Shown: piece after piece, positions 25,383 through 34,847 of the stretch
Numbering within the stretch: position 1 is the first letter of the stretch
How the letters are laid out: every line of letters begins with the position of its first letter
Assembly (NCBI GenBank): GCA_903875605.1
Contig: CAIQWT010000098.1
Location: forward strand, 1 to 52,464
Length of the DNA: 52,464 nucleotides
From: an uncultured Geobacteraceae bacterium
Lineage (GTDB): Bacteria; Desulfobacterota; Desulfuromonadia; Geobacterales; Pseudopelobacteraceae
Reading direction: 5' to 3'
The notes under the pieces: model-generated
Told to the model about the DNA's origin: nothing
Database searches by the model: none
What the model saw: the letters and a program-made list of their open reading frames with translations, nothing else
Translations under genes and position numbers: made by a program

Positions 25383-26234
25383 CTATCCCTCCATACTACT
25401 CCAGTTGATTGCTTCTATTCGCCCTTGTTGCCCCAGGAATGATGCCCAGGATGGCTGCCGGACGTACCCGGCCTTCACTCTCGCCCTTTTTGACCTCGGT
25501 GTAATGACGTCTATGCAACTGACCAGTAAAGCACGGCACCTGGCCTGAAAATCTTGCTGTTGCTGAATATAGTTCCCGTAGTCCCGCAAGACATATTCAA
25601 TCTTCTGTTTCTTCCTGATTTTAAGCGCCACGCTGACTCGACCGGTCTTCGGGGCAAAACATATGACCCCATAGTTCGACTTCGAGTCTGAAATCCCTAA
25701 CTTGATCCGTCGCTGACTGACCCCATTTCCATTCATTTTGGTAATTATCTCGGGGATTCTCCATTTAACCAGGGTTCCGACACAATAATCCTGGCTGTTG
25801 GCGCAGAAATGGAAAACCTCGCGTTCTGTGAGGCATTTCTCGGTGTCCAGGTAGGCAAGGTCGAGCTGCTTTATCGAATGTTTGTATCGGGACAGAAATT
25901 TCAGCAATTTCCCGAGTTCAAACTGCTGAACAGTCGGGGCAACATGTGACGCAGTGGCGGCAACGACAGCGGCAACAGCAGCAAAGAACGGCCTTTTAAG
26001 CTCCAGCAGCACATTGCAATCTTTTGAGTCGATCTCGGTTAGTGTGGTGATTATTACGCTTGGTCTTGCTATGCCGTCTGCCGGATAATTCTCTAATATT
26101 AACCGACCGCCGTTTCCAAGCCTTCTATCAAGCGATTGATAGTCGATGCACAGATGTTTGTTGCACAGACACTTAAGATCGGTGAGATCCATCTTCTGAA
26201 TCAGTGCTCTAAAGCCAGTAATATGTGCTTCCAT
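25383..26234 (-). CDS. Unrecognised 283-residue protein next to the defence island
   Basis: ATG 26234 is preceded by GAGGGGGG. The protein is basic at its C-terminus (ITPRSKRARVKAGYVRQPSW). It has CLCNKHLCIDYQSL near the N-terminus, an alanine/valine-rich stretch FFAAVAAVVAATASHVAP too short for a clear membrane role, and RRIKLGISDSKSNYGVICFA in the centre. I recognise no family. The mix of basic tail and mid-size length would fit a nucleic-acid-binding or phage-derived replication-type protein, but I saw no rolling-circle HUH motif or other catalytic signature. It is divergent from the island's first promoter. Confidence 0.6.
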   Translation of the reverse strand: MEAHITGFRALIQKMDLTDLKCLCNKHLCIDYQSLDRRLGNGGRLILENYPADGIARPSVIITTLTEIDSKDCNVLLELKRPFFAAVAAVVAATASHVAPTVQQFELGKLLKFLSRYKHSIKQLDLAYLDTEKCLTEREVFHFCANSQDYCVGTLVKWRIPEIITKMNGNGVSQRRIKLGISDSKSNYGVICFAPKTGRVSVALKIRKKQKIEYVLRDYGNYIQQQQDFQARCRALLVSCIDVITPRSKRARVKAGYVRQPSWASFLGQQGRIEAINWSSMEG

Positions 26235-26544
26235 AACGTTTTGCCCCCCTCACAAGTAATGCTTCCATGTTTAAAATTACAATCTATCGGGGGGTAAAGT
26301 GCTTGTAACTCGATGATATTGTGAAGGGTACTGTAGAGTATGAAAGGCAAAAACATGTGGAAAATCATGTTTCTCGCATATATTTTCGAATCACAAAAAG
26401 TATATATTTCTTGGTTACATGAATATTTTTCATAAAATAGACTCCATCGACGTCAATTCTGACCTACTCCATATCCGCTTCTGGTTTGTGGCTCTCTTCA
26501 TTAAAACCACCGCTATTTCTCTGAGTTACGTCCGGTAATCCTGT
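26235..26544. other. Intergenic region upstream of the island promoter
   Basis: About 310 bases separate the 283-residue gene from the island promoter. CCCCCC near 26243 and GGGGGG near 26290 could pair across about 40 bases. The remainder is AT-rich and should hold the promoter of the minus-strand gene. No repeat matching the far end of the island was noticed, and no protein frame is supported. Confidence 0.35.
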
Positions 26545-26573
26545 TTGCTTCCGCTGTGCATCTGCTGTATAGT
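26545..26573 (+). promoter_or_regulatory. Sigma-70-type promoter of the defence operon
   Basis: TTGCTT (26545-26550) and TATAGT (26568-26573) are separated by exactly 17 bases. The predicted start near 26580 lies just before the ribosome site GGAGGT of the ribbon-helix-helix gene. This is the best promoter seen ahead of the long plus-strand gene run and probably drives at least the helicase, SNF2 and methylase genes. Confidence 0.6.
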
Positions 26574-26597
26574 GCCGCCTGATTGGAGGTTCAGAAT

Positions 26598-26777
26598 ATG
26601 TCATTACCCAAGTCTACTAACCTTAACCTCAGAATCGCCCCTGAAGTGCGTGAAGCTCTGCGTTTAGCGGCAGAGCAAGAGCACCGCAGCATTAGTAACA
26701 TGATTGAATATCTCATCCGACAATATTGTCAGAAGGCTGGGATTGATATTCCGAATCAAAGGGAAGCTGAAAAATAA
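26598..26777 (+). CDS. Ribbon-helix-helix (Arc/CopG-like) small regulator
   Basis: The 59-residue protein starts at ATG 26598, eight bases after GGAGGT. MSLPKSTNLNLRIAPEVREA is the short beta strand and turn, and LRLAAEQEHRSISNMIEYLI is the two-helix pattern of Arc/CopG/MetJ-type dimers. Such proteins bind operators and repress their own operon. As the first gene behind the operon promoter, with the helicase start 19 bases after its stop, it is a natural candidate autoregulator of the island. It could instead be an orphan antitoxin, but no toxin adjoins it. Confidence 0.8.
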   Translation: MSLPKSTNLNLRIAPEVREALRLAAEQEHRSISNMIEYLIRQYCQKAGIDIPNQREAEK

Positions 26778-26796
26778 TTATATCGAGGAGTTTGAA

Positions 26797-29700
26797 TTGA
26801 ACGTTTTCCAGACTCATGCAGATATTGTTGGTGACTACTCTTCATATATCCGCAGCTTCATATCCATAGCCGATCCTGAGATTCGTAAAGTGGTCAACCG
26901 CGAGTTGAGTCGCGGCAAGCTCTGGCCAGAACCGCTGCTTCAGTTTAACCCTGCATTTGAGATGTTTGGGAGCCTCGAAGACCTTGCCACGTCCGGCACA
27001 CTCCACCCCGATATTCGTGACATCTTCAAGGGTTATAAGCTCTATCATCACCAAGTTGAAGCAATCCGTCTTGGCACTGCTGGTAAAGACTTCATCGTCA
27101 CCTCAGGCACCGGTTCAGGTAAATCACTTACCTACATCGGTTCGATCTTCCATCATCTGCTTTCCAATCCAGGCTCTAAAGGTGTAACCGCGGTCGTAGT
27201 TTACCCCATGAATGCCCTCATCAATTCGCAGTTTGAGGAATTCACCCGTTACAAAAAGAATTATGAAGATACAACCGGCAAGGCGTTTCCGATCTCATTC
27301 GGTCAATATACCGGCCAGGAAGGTGAGGATGCCCGTGCCAAAATGCGGGAGAACCCACCGCAGATCCTGCTTACCAACTACATGATGTTGGAACTGTTGC
27401 TGACCCGAGTCCGTGAACGTGAAATTCGGGACGGCATATACGAGAACCTCCGTTTTCTGGTTTTTGACGAACTCCACACGTATCGAGGCCGCCAAGGGGC
27501 AGATGTTGCTATGCTGATCCGGCGAATCCGCTCTAACTGTGCTCATCAGATTGTCAGCATAGGCACTTCCGCAACCATGGTTTCCGACACTTCAGGCAAT
27601 CTTGCCGACCAGAGGGCTGAAGTCGCCGGTGTCGCTACCAAGTTATTCGGTCGGACTTTTACTCCCGGGCAGGTTGTGAATGAAAAACTAACCCGTTCTC
27701 TCTCTTCTGAGGGCTTAATTCCTCCTAAAAACAAACTGGCTGATGCAATCACTGATGGCATAAGCCATGATGATTCAATAGATAAACTGAAGGTTCATCC
27801 GGTTGCTATCTGGCTTGAGAACAAGATTGCCCTTGATGTCCGTGAAGGCATCCTTGTTCGAGGTAAGCCAAAGCAGCTGGTTGAGATTGCCCAGGAACTG
27901 GCAGCTGATTCGGGAATGTCAGCTGAAACCTGCCGAGCGTTTCTACAGGATCTCCTGCAATGGATCAGTCTCGCCAATGTCAGGCTGCAAGAATCGGGTC
28001 AGCGGTACACTTTACTCCCATTCAAGCTGCATCAGTTCATATCCCAGACTGGCTCAGTCTACACGACTCTTGATCAGGATGAGATGCGGGATATTACACT
28101 TGAACCTGGAATGTATAAAAAAGATGAGGCTATTAAAAAGCCGATCTTCGCTAATGTGTTCAGTCGAGCAAGTGGCCATGCATTTCTGTGTGTCTCGCGG
28201 TCGGGTGAGCAACTTGAACCACGGGAATTCAGAGAAACATCAGATGATGAAGAAACCAATGATGGTTATCTCTTCATTGGTGAAGACCTCTGGGATCTTA
28301 CCGAGGATGCCGAGATGCTGCCTGAGTCCTGGTTTCGTGTAACGAAATCTGGTGTTGTTGTGGACAGCAAGAAGAAACTGTACTTCCCCATAAAGCTCTG
28401 GTTTGATGAATACGGGAACTGTTCTGAAACAAATGAGATGAAATGGTGGGGTTGGTTCATGAAAGCCCCGCTGCTATTTGATCCAACTGCCGGTGTGTTC
28501 TTTGACACCAAAACCAACGAAGGCACTAAACTCACCAAGCTTGGCAGCGAAGGGCGCAGCACCTCCACTACCATTACCGCTTTTTCCATCCTCAATCGGC
28601 TCAATGATGCCGGTTATTCTGTCAAAGACCAGAAGCTGCTCAGCTTTACCGACAATCGTCAGGATGCCGCTCTCCAAGCGGGTCACTTCAACGATTTCGT
28701 TCAGGTTGTCAGACTTCGTGCGGGAATTCATAAGGCTTTAGAGCAAACACCTGGCGGCAGTCTCACGTTCGCCACTATCGGTGAATCTGTCTTCAAATCA
28801 CTGCGACTCCCATTCCTCGAATTTGCCAATGTGAATCAGGAACCAGCCCTGGCACCAATAAGGCGTAAATACGAACAAGCACTTCAGGACTTCCTCTTTT
28901 ATCGTGCAGTGGCCGATCTGCGACGCAGTTGGCGTGTTGTACTGCCGAACCTTGAGCAGTGTGCTCTGCTGGCTATTGAATATAAAGACATGGATGAAAT
29001 TGCTGCCACCGATGAGTTCTGGTCGGCATCGCCTCTGTTTGGGGCATTAGACCAAGCGAAACGTATAGAGCTGATTAGCACTATCCTTGATTTTTTCCGG
29101 CTTGAATTTGCCATCCATAGCGAAAATTACCTTACTCAGTCCAAACTCAAGGAGAACGAAAAGCTCTTTGGTGAACTTCTCAAGCGCCCCTGGTCACTGG
29201 ATCGTAACGAAAAATTCAAAGAGCCGTATTACATCCGCTACGAACCTCTCAACAAGAATGCCCGGCTATTCACCAAAAGCATGGGACCAGCCAGCTCACT
29301 GGGTAAATTCATCAAGCAGTTTGTTAAACGGGAAGGACTTGATATTGACCTCAAGCGGGAGGGGTATCGTGAGCTTATCCTCCAAATCATGGATATGCTT
29401 GAACAGGCTGATTATCTGAAGTCGTTCCCGGCAAGAAGTGAAAAAAATGAAGAGGTCAAGATTTACCGCCTTCGTCTGGAAAGTGTTATCTGGAAAAACG
29501 GTGATGGTACAACTGTCAAGGCTGATGTCATCAAGCGCCGTTCCTACAAGGATTTAACTCCGAAACCCAACGACTTCTTCAAAAATCTATATCAGCGCGA
29601 TTTTTCATCAATGAAACGCTTCCGTGGTGAAGACCACACTGGTCAGTTGAATACAGATACCCGCCTAGACCGTGAGGATCGCTTCCGGGCCGAATGGTTC

Positions 29701-31971
29701 CTGGATGATGCCAAGACGAAACTTGATGAGACAAAGATCCGATCTCAATCAGTCAGCGCACTGTTCTGTTCTCCCACAATGGAGCTTGGAGTAGATATCG
29801 GCTCCCTCAGTGTAGTTCATCTGCGGAATGCCCCGCCCAACGCTGCCAACTATGCCCAACGTTCTGGTCGCGCCGGTCGAAGTGGTCAGGGGGCGCTGAT
29901 CTTTACCTACTGCTCCAGTTATGCCCCTCATGATCGTCACTTCTTCAAAGAGCAACGAGAACTGGTGGCCGGTACAGTGATGGCTCCTCGTCTCGATCTC
30001 TGTAACAAGGAACTGCTGCTGTCTCATCTCAACGCTATGGTCGCTTCCGAAATCGGACTACCTGGCATTGACAATGTTGGTGGTGCCAAACCGTCTATAA
30101 TGAACTTGGTCACTGATGACAATGATACCATGCCGCTGGCTGCCAGTGTCAGAGCGGGACTGGCCATTTCACCAGCGCAATTCGACCGACTGAAGGCAAC
30201 GTTCAAGCGAGTTATTCACGACTTTGACGATCAATTGGCTATAAAGGCTACTACCTGGTACTCCGAACAGTGGATTGATCAAAACCTGTCGAAGATTGTT
30301 GAAAACCTCGATGATTCACTGAACCGGTGGCGGCGGCTCTACCGTTCCGCCCGAACGATCCTGACTAAGGCTACTCAGAAGATCGAAAGCGGCACATTGA
30401 GTCTTGGTAGTGATGAATACCGTAAATATAAGCGTCATCTGGATCAGGCAACCCGCCAGCTTGACCTACTGCGCAATGACCTTACCGGACGGTCATCAGA
30501 ACTATCGGAGTTTTACCCTTACCGCTATCTGGCATCCGAAGGCTTCCTGCCAGGCTACAACTTCACCCGTCTTCCATTGAGGGTATTCCTACCAACTGGG
30601 GATTCCCAGGGCGAATTTGTCTCTCGTCCACGTTCAATAGCATTGCGTGAGTTCGGCCCTCAAAACATTATCTATCACAACGGTCGCAAATTTCAGATTT
30701 GCCAGTTGGTGATACAGGATGCCGAGTCTTCACTCACTGAAGCGAAGATCAGCACTAAAGCAGGGTACTTCCTCCCGGCAGATCAGAAAGACCTGGAGTT
30801 CTGTCCATTCTCGGGACTTTCGCTTGGTGACAACGCCAACAAGCTGCATATCCATGATTTACTGGAAATGGCCGAATCGCGTGCCGTGGAGATAGATAGA
30901 ATCTCCTGCGAAGAAGAGGAACGCGTATCCAAGGGCTTTGAAATTAAAACATACTTCTCCGTCGATGGCGGGCAAATTGAGCGGGTACGAAAAGCAATCG
31001 TTCATTCAAGCGAAAACGAGCTACTCAATATTCGCTATATTCCGGCAGCACGTCTCGTTCATATCAACATGAAATGGCGGGCGCAGGAAGCAGAAGGTTT
31101 CCCCATCGGCATGGTTTCAGGAGACTGGAGCAGCTCCGTACCTGAAGAAGGTAGTCATATTACCGAACCGTATCGCCGCGTGAAGCTCATGACCTCAAAT
31201 TTGGCCGATGCTCTCTACATCGAGCCGATTCAACCTCTGGGACTCAAGCCTGAAGGTGTTATCACGCTGCAGCATGCGCTGAAGCGGGCCATCGAGACGG
31301 TCTTCCAGGTAGAACCAAGTGAAATTGGCGTTGTCACCATGGGTGACCCAGAAGCGCCCAATATTCTGCTGTATGAGTCGGCTGAGGGGAGCCTGGGCAT
31401 TCTTTCCCAGTTTGTTGAAAACATCCACGCTTTCCATAAAGTGCTAGAGCAGGCTTATGCTATCTGCCGCTATGACGATCCCGATTACAAGGGGCCAGCT
31501 TCCTATGATGACCTGCTCAGTTATTATAACCAGCGCGATCACAAGATCATCGACCGTCATCTGATCAAAGACGCTCTGGAAAAGCTGCTGCTGTGCACTA
31601 TAGAGATTCAGTCAAACCAGGGCTTCGGCAGTTACGATGAGCACTACCAGACCCTGCTGCGCAATATAGATCCAAACTCGTCAACGGAGCGCCGGTTCAT
31701 TGATCACCTCTTTGCAAACGGTCTCCGTCTGCCAGACGCAGCACAGAAAAGGGTTGAAGGTCTCTATGTCCAGCCAGATTTCTACTATGAGCCACGTATA
31801 TGGGTTTTCTGCGACGGCACGCCTCACGATGATCCGATAGTACGTGCAGATGATGATGAAAAACGCCAGGCCATCATGGCTATGGGCGATGAAGTATGGG
31901 TTTATTACTACCGGGACAGTTTGGCCGAGATTGTGGCCGCGAGACCCGATATCTTCCGGAAGGTACGATGA
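26797..31971 (+). CDS. DUF1998-type superfamily 2 helicase (DrmA/DruE/MrfA-like), large
   Basis: TTG 26797 lies six bases after GAGGAG and gives 1724 residues. The DEAD/DEAH core has Walker A TSGTGSGKS (about 102), VVVYPMNALINSQ, LLTNYMMLELLL, the DExH box as FDELHTYRGRQGADV (about 222) and motif III GTSATM. The C-terminal lobe has SPTMELGVDIGSLSVVHLRN and NYAQRSGRAGRSGQGA (about 1020), with a long insertion between the lobes. The last 250 residues resemble DUF1998 (LLYESAEGSLGILSQFVENI, YDDLLSYYNQRDH) but keep one of its usual clustered cysteines. Relatives unwind DNA in DISARM, Druantia and MrfA repair. ATGA overlap couples it to the SNF2 gene. Confidence 0.85.
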   Translation: MNVFQTHADIVGDYSSYIRSFISIADPEIRKVVNRELSRGKLWPEPLLQFNPAFEMFGSLEDLATSGTLHPDIRDIFKGYKLYHHQVEAIRLGTAGKDFIVTSGTGSGKSLTYIGSIFHHLLSNPGSKGVTAVVVYPMNALINSQFEEFTRYKKNYEDTTGKAFPISFGQYTGQEGEDARAKMRENPPQILLTNYMMLELLLTRVREREIRDGIYENLRFLVFDELHTYRGRQGADVAMLIRRIRSNCAHQIVSIGTSATMVSDTSGNLADQRAEVAGVATKLFGRTFTPGQVVNEKLTRSLSSEGLIPPKNKLADAITDGISHDDSIDKLKVHPVAIWLENKIALDVREGILVRGKPKQLVEIAQELAADSGMSAETCRAFLQDLLQWISLANVRLQESGQRYTLLPFKLHQFISQTGSVYTTLDQDEMRDITLEPGMYKKDEAIKKPIFANVFSRASGHAFLCVSRSGEQLEPREFRETSDDEETNDGYLFIGEDLWDLTEDAEMLPESWFRVTKSGVVVDSKKKLYFPIKLWFDEYGNCSETNEMKWWGWFMKAPLLFDPTAGVFFDTKTNEGTKLTKLGSEGRSTSTTITAFSILNRLNDAGYSVKDQKLLSFTDNRQDAALQAGHFNDFVQVVRLRAGIHKALEQTPGGSLTFATIGESVFKSLRLPFLEFANVNQEPALAPIRRKYEQALQDFLFYRAVADLRRSWRVVLPNLEQCALLAIEYKDMDEIAATDEFWSASPLFGALDQAKRIELISTILDFFRLEFAIHSENYLTQSKLKENEKLFGELLKRPWSLDRNEKFKEPYYIRYEPLNKNARLFTKSMGPASSLGKFIKQFVKREGLDIDLKREGYRELILQIMDMLEQADYLKSFPARSEKNEEVKIYRLRLESVIWKNGDGTTVKADVIKRRSYKDLTPKPNDFFKNLYQRDFSSMKRFRGEDHTGQLNTDTRLDREDRFRAEWFLDDAKTKLDETKIRSQSVSALFCSPTMELGVDIGSLSVVHLRNAPPNAANYAQRSGRAGRSGQGALIFTYCSSYAPHDRHFFKEQRELVAGTVMAPRLDLCNKELLLSHLNAMVASEIGLPGIDNVGGAKPSIMNLVTDDNDTMPLAASVRAGLAISPAQFDRLKATFKRVIHDFDDQLAIKATTWYSEQWIDQNLSKIVENLDDSLNRWRRLYRSARTILTKATQKIESGTLSLGSDEYRKYKRHLDQATRQLDLLRNDLTGRSSELSEFYPYRYLASEGFLPGYNFTRLPLRVFLPTGDSQGEFVSRPRSIALREFGPQNIIYHNGRKFQICQLVIQDAESSLTEAKISTKAGYFLPADQKDLEFCPFSGLSLGDNANKLHIHDLLEMAESRAVEIDRISCEEEERVSKGFEIKTYFSVDGGQIERVRKAIVHSSENELLNIRYIPAARLVHINMKWRAQEAEGFPIGMVSGDWSSSVPEEGSHITEPYRRVKLMTSNLADALYIEPIQPLGLKPEGVITLQHALKRAIETVFQVEPSEIGVVTMGDPEAPNILLYESAEGSLGILSQFVENIHAFHKVLEQAYAICRYDDPDYKGPASYDDLLSYYNQRDHKIIDRHLIKDALEKLLLCTIEIQSNQGFGSYDEHYQTLLRNIDPNSSTERRFIDHLFANGLRLPDAAQKRVEGLYVQPDFYYEPRIWVFCDGTPHDDPIVRADDDEKRQAIMAMGDEVWVYYYRDSLAEIVAARPDIFRKVR

Positions 31972-34847
31972 ATACAACCTATCAGCCAGGTAAACTGGTC
32001 TCTTTACGAGGGCGCGATTGGATTGTGCTCCCCTCAGTTGATCCCGATCTATTGATCGTTAAACCTCTTGGTGGCTCAGATGATGAAATTGCCGGTATCT
32101 ACCTGCCACTGAACATCCCTGCCGATAAACCACAGGAAACAGTTTTTCTCCCTCCTGGTAAAGATGATCTTGGAGACATCAGCACCGCACGTTTGCTCTA
32201 CGATTCAGCACGTCTGGCTTTCCGTAATGGCGCTGGTCCATTCCGTTGTCTGGCTAAACTCTCCTTCCGCCCACGTTCCTATCAGATGGTGCCGCTTATC
32301 ATGGCCTTGCGCCAGGATTCTGTCCGTCTGCTGGTCGCTGATGATGTTGGTGTTGGTAAAACTATCGAAGCACTCCTGATAGCCAAAGAGTTGCTGGAGC
32401 GGCGCAAGATCCAGCGCTTTGCAGTTATCTGTCTGCCGCATCTGTGCGAACAGTGGCAGAACGAAATTCGGGACAAGTTGGATATTGAAGCGGTTATCAT
32501 CCGCTCCAATACGCAAGCCCGTCTTGACCGCCAGATTCAGGGTGACACCAGCGTCTATGATTACTACCCGTTTCAGGTTATCAGCATCGACTTCATTAAG
32601 TCCGATAATCGCCGTGACGTCTTTGTTGAACAGTGCCCGGAGCTGGTGATCATTGATGAGGCTCACACCTGCACACGGCCAGCTGGTGCTTCAGCAAGCC
32701 AGCAGCAGCGCTACCACCTGATCAGCCGACTGGCCAAGAAAGCCCATCAGCAGATGATCCTGCTAACAGCGACTCCGCACAGCGGCAAGCCGGAGGAATT
32801 CCATTCTCTCCTCGGCCTACTGCAGCCGGAATTCGAAACATTGGATCTGCCGAGCTCTTCGCAAAACCAACGCCGCGATCTGGCACGACATTTTATCCAG
32901 CGCAAGAGGGGTGACGTGGAAAAGTGGATGGGAGAGGACACGCCATTCCCGACCCGCGATGCCTTTGAAGCCGATTATTCCCTGACGTTGGGGTATCGAA
33001 ACCTCTTTGAAGAGATACTTGATTTTGCCAAGCAACTTATCTCTGTTGATCCGGGCAAGCCGGGTCAGCGTAGAATACAATATTGGACCGCTCTGGCTTT
33101 ACTGCGTGGCGTCATGTCCAGCCCCGCTGCCGGGGTTGAAATGCTGAATACCCGTCTTACCAACATGGCGAAGGCAGCCGCTGACGAGACATCATGGACT
33201 GCTGATGCTCTTGATGAAAACCCGGTGAGGGATACTGAGTTCGGGTTCGAGGGAGACAGTACTCCCATCCAGCTGATCGAGCAGAATGACTGGAGCGCAA
33301 CCCAACGACAAAAGTTGCGGTCGTTTTCACAACAGCTTGCAGCTCTTTCAACAATCAAGGACGATAAAAAAGTTGCCACTGCCGAAGCTCTTCTACAGGA
33401 ATGGCTGGCAGCAGGTTTCAATCCGGTTATTTTCTGCCGTTACATTGCCACCGCCAACTATGTAGGCGCACTGCTTGCTCCAGCGTTGAAAAAGAAATTC
33501 CCGAAGCTCGACATCCAGGTCATCACCAGTGAACTTCCGGATGAACTGCGCAAGCAGAAGATCGAGGAGATGGGAAAATCGAAGCTGCGGGTGCTTGTAG
33601 CAACAGACTGTCTCAGTGAAGGTATTAACTTACAGGACCAATTTACTGCCGTCCTCCACTACGACCTCCCCTGGAACCCAAACAGGCTTGAGCAGCGAGA
33701 AGGACGTGTTGACCGTTTTGGTCAGAATGCACCTGAGGTGAAAGCTTGTCTGCTCTATGGTGCTGACAACCCTATCGACGGTATCGTACTGGATGTTCTG
33801 TTGCGCAAAGTTCGCGAGATCAAGCGCTCCACAGGCATCAACGTCCCGTTTCCAGAGGACTCCCAGAGCATTATCGACACCATTACCCAGGCGCTCCTCA
33901 TCAGTCCTGATCGAAAAATTACCAGAGGGCGTGATCGCAGCAATCAGATGACGTTTGACTTTGGTGAACTCAACGAGGCAGAAGAAGCCAAAATTAACGT
34001 CACCCGCAAGGTGGAAGAAGCTGCCAAGCGTGAAGAGGCATCCCGCAGTATCTTTGCTCAGCATGCCATCAAGGCACATGAGATTGAAGCCGACCTGAAA
34101 GAAGTCGATGAAGCGATTGGTGATCCCCATGCCGTTAAAGATTTTGTCACTACCGCTCTGAATAACCTCTTCGGTGTTCAAGTGATGCCAGAGGCAAAGG
34201 GCTTCAGAATCGTCACCGCCAATATGCCGGATCAGTTGCGTGGAATTCTGCCAGCCGGAGATATGGTAAGTATCAGCTTCAGTTCTCCCACACCTGAAGG
34301 CTACCACTATATGGGGCGTAACCACCGTTTTGTGGAGCAGCTTTGTCAGTTGGTCATGGCCAACACGGTCAGCCGTGTGGACAAGCGTGCCGCCCGTACA
34401 GCCGTTATCCGTACCAGACAGGTTGCCACCAAAACCACTCTGTTACTTTTCCGCTGTCGAAACGTCATTGAGGATCGGAAGGGGCATCAACAGGTAGTAG
34501 CTGAAGAGATGATTCTTTGGGGCTGGAAAGGTACACCTCAACAGAAGGAATATCTTAATCATGACCAGGCTCGTGAGCTGTTGTCCTCAGCTCGGGCAAG
34601 TTCCGATCTACCAACACCAGCAAGGCTGAGCTTCCTTGATAACGAACTGAAGCTGCTGCAAAGCTTTACGACAGAATTCGATGGTGTAGCTGAACAGCAG
34701 TCACAAAAACTGGTGGAGGCCCATGAACGGTTCAGTTCACTCATGGACGGCAAGCGCTTCCAGGTAGTGCATCCGGTGCTACCAATGGATCTGCTCGGGG
34801 TATACGTACTCTTACCTGAAGGTGGACAGACTGGAGGTGCCGCATGA
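31968..34847 (+). CDS. SNF2-family helicase/ATPase, DrmD-like
   Basis: ATG 31968 overlaps the helicase stop (ATGA) and gives 959 residues. The N-terminus, YQPGKLVSLRGRDWIVLPSV and PLGGSDDEIAGIYLPL, resembles that of DISARM DrmD proteins. The ATPase has Walker A VADDVGVGKTIEALL (about 122), DEAH box VIIDEAHT (about 228) and LLTATPHSG. The second lobe has VATDCLSEGINLQ and LEQREGRVDRFGQNA (about 575). SNF2 enzymes translocate on double-stranded DNA. Position between a DUF1998 helicase and a methylase, with overlaps on both sides, argues that the three work as one complex or pathway that tells self from foreign DNA. Confidence 0.85.
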   Translation: MNTTYQPGKLVSLRGRDWIVLPSVDPDLLIVKPLGGSDDEIAGIYLPLNIPADKPQETVFLPPGKDDLGDISTARLLYDSARLAFRNGAGPFRCLAKLSFRPRSYQMVPLIMALRQDSVRLLVADDVGVGKTIEALLIAKELLERRKIQRFAVICLPHLCEQWQNEIRDKLDIEAVIIRSNTQARLDRQIQGDTSVYDYYPFQVISIDFIKSDNRRDVFVEQCPELVIIDEAHTCTRPAGASASQQQRYHLISRLAKKAHQQMILLTATPHSGKPEEFHSLLGLLQPEFETLDLPSSSQNQRRDLARHFIQRKRGDVEKWMGEDTPFPTRDAFEADYSLTLGYRNLFEEILDFAKQLISVDPGKPGQRRIQYWTALALLRGVMSSPAAGVEMLNTRLTNMAKAAADETSWTADALDENPVRDTEFGFEGDSTPIQLIEQNDWSATQRQKLRSFSQQLAALSTIKDDKKVATAEALLQEWLAAGFNPVIFCRYIATANYVGALLAPALKKKFPKLDIQVITSELPDELRKQKIEEMGKSKLRVLVATDCLSEGINLQDQFTAVLHYDLPWNPNRLEQREGRVDRFGQNAPEVKACLLYGADNPIDGIVLDVLLRKVREIKRSTGINVPFPEDSQSIIDTITQALLISPDRKITRGRDRSNQMTFDFGELNEAEEAKINVTRKVEEAAKREEASRSIFAQHAIKAHEIEADLKEVDEAIGDPHAVKDFVTTALNNLFGVQVMPEAKGFRIVTANMPDQLRGILPAGDMVSISFSSPTPEGYHYMGRNHRFVEQLCQLVMANTVSRVDKRAARTAVIRTRQVATKTTLLLFRCRNVIEDRKGHQQVVAEEMILWGWKGTPQQKEYLNHDQARELLSSARASSDLPTPARLSFLDNELKLLQSFTTEFDGVAEQQSQKLVEAHERFSSLMDGKRFQVVHPVLPMDLLGVYVLLPEGGQTGGAA

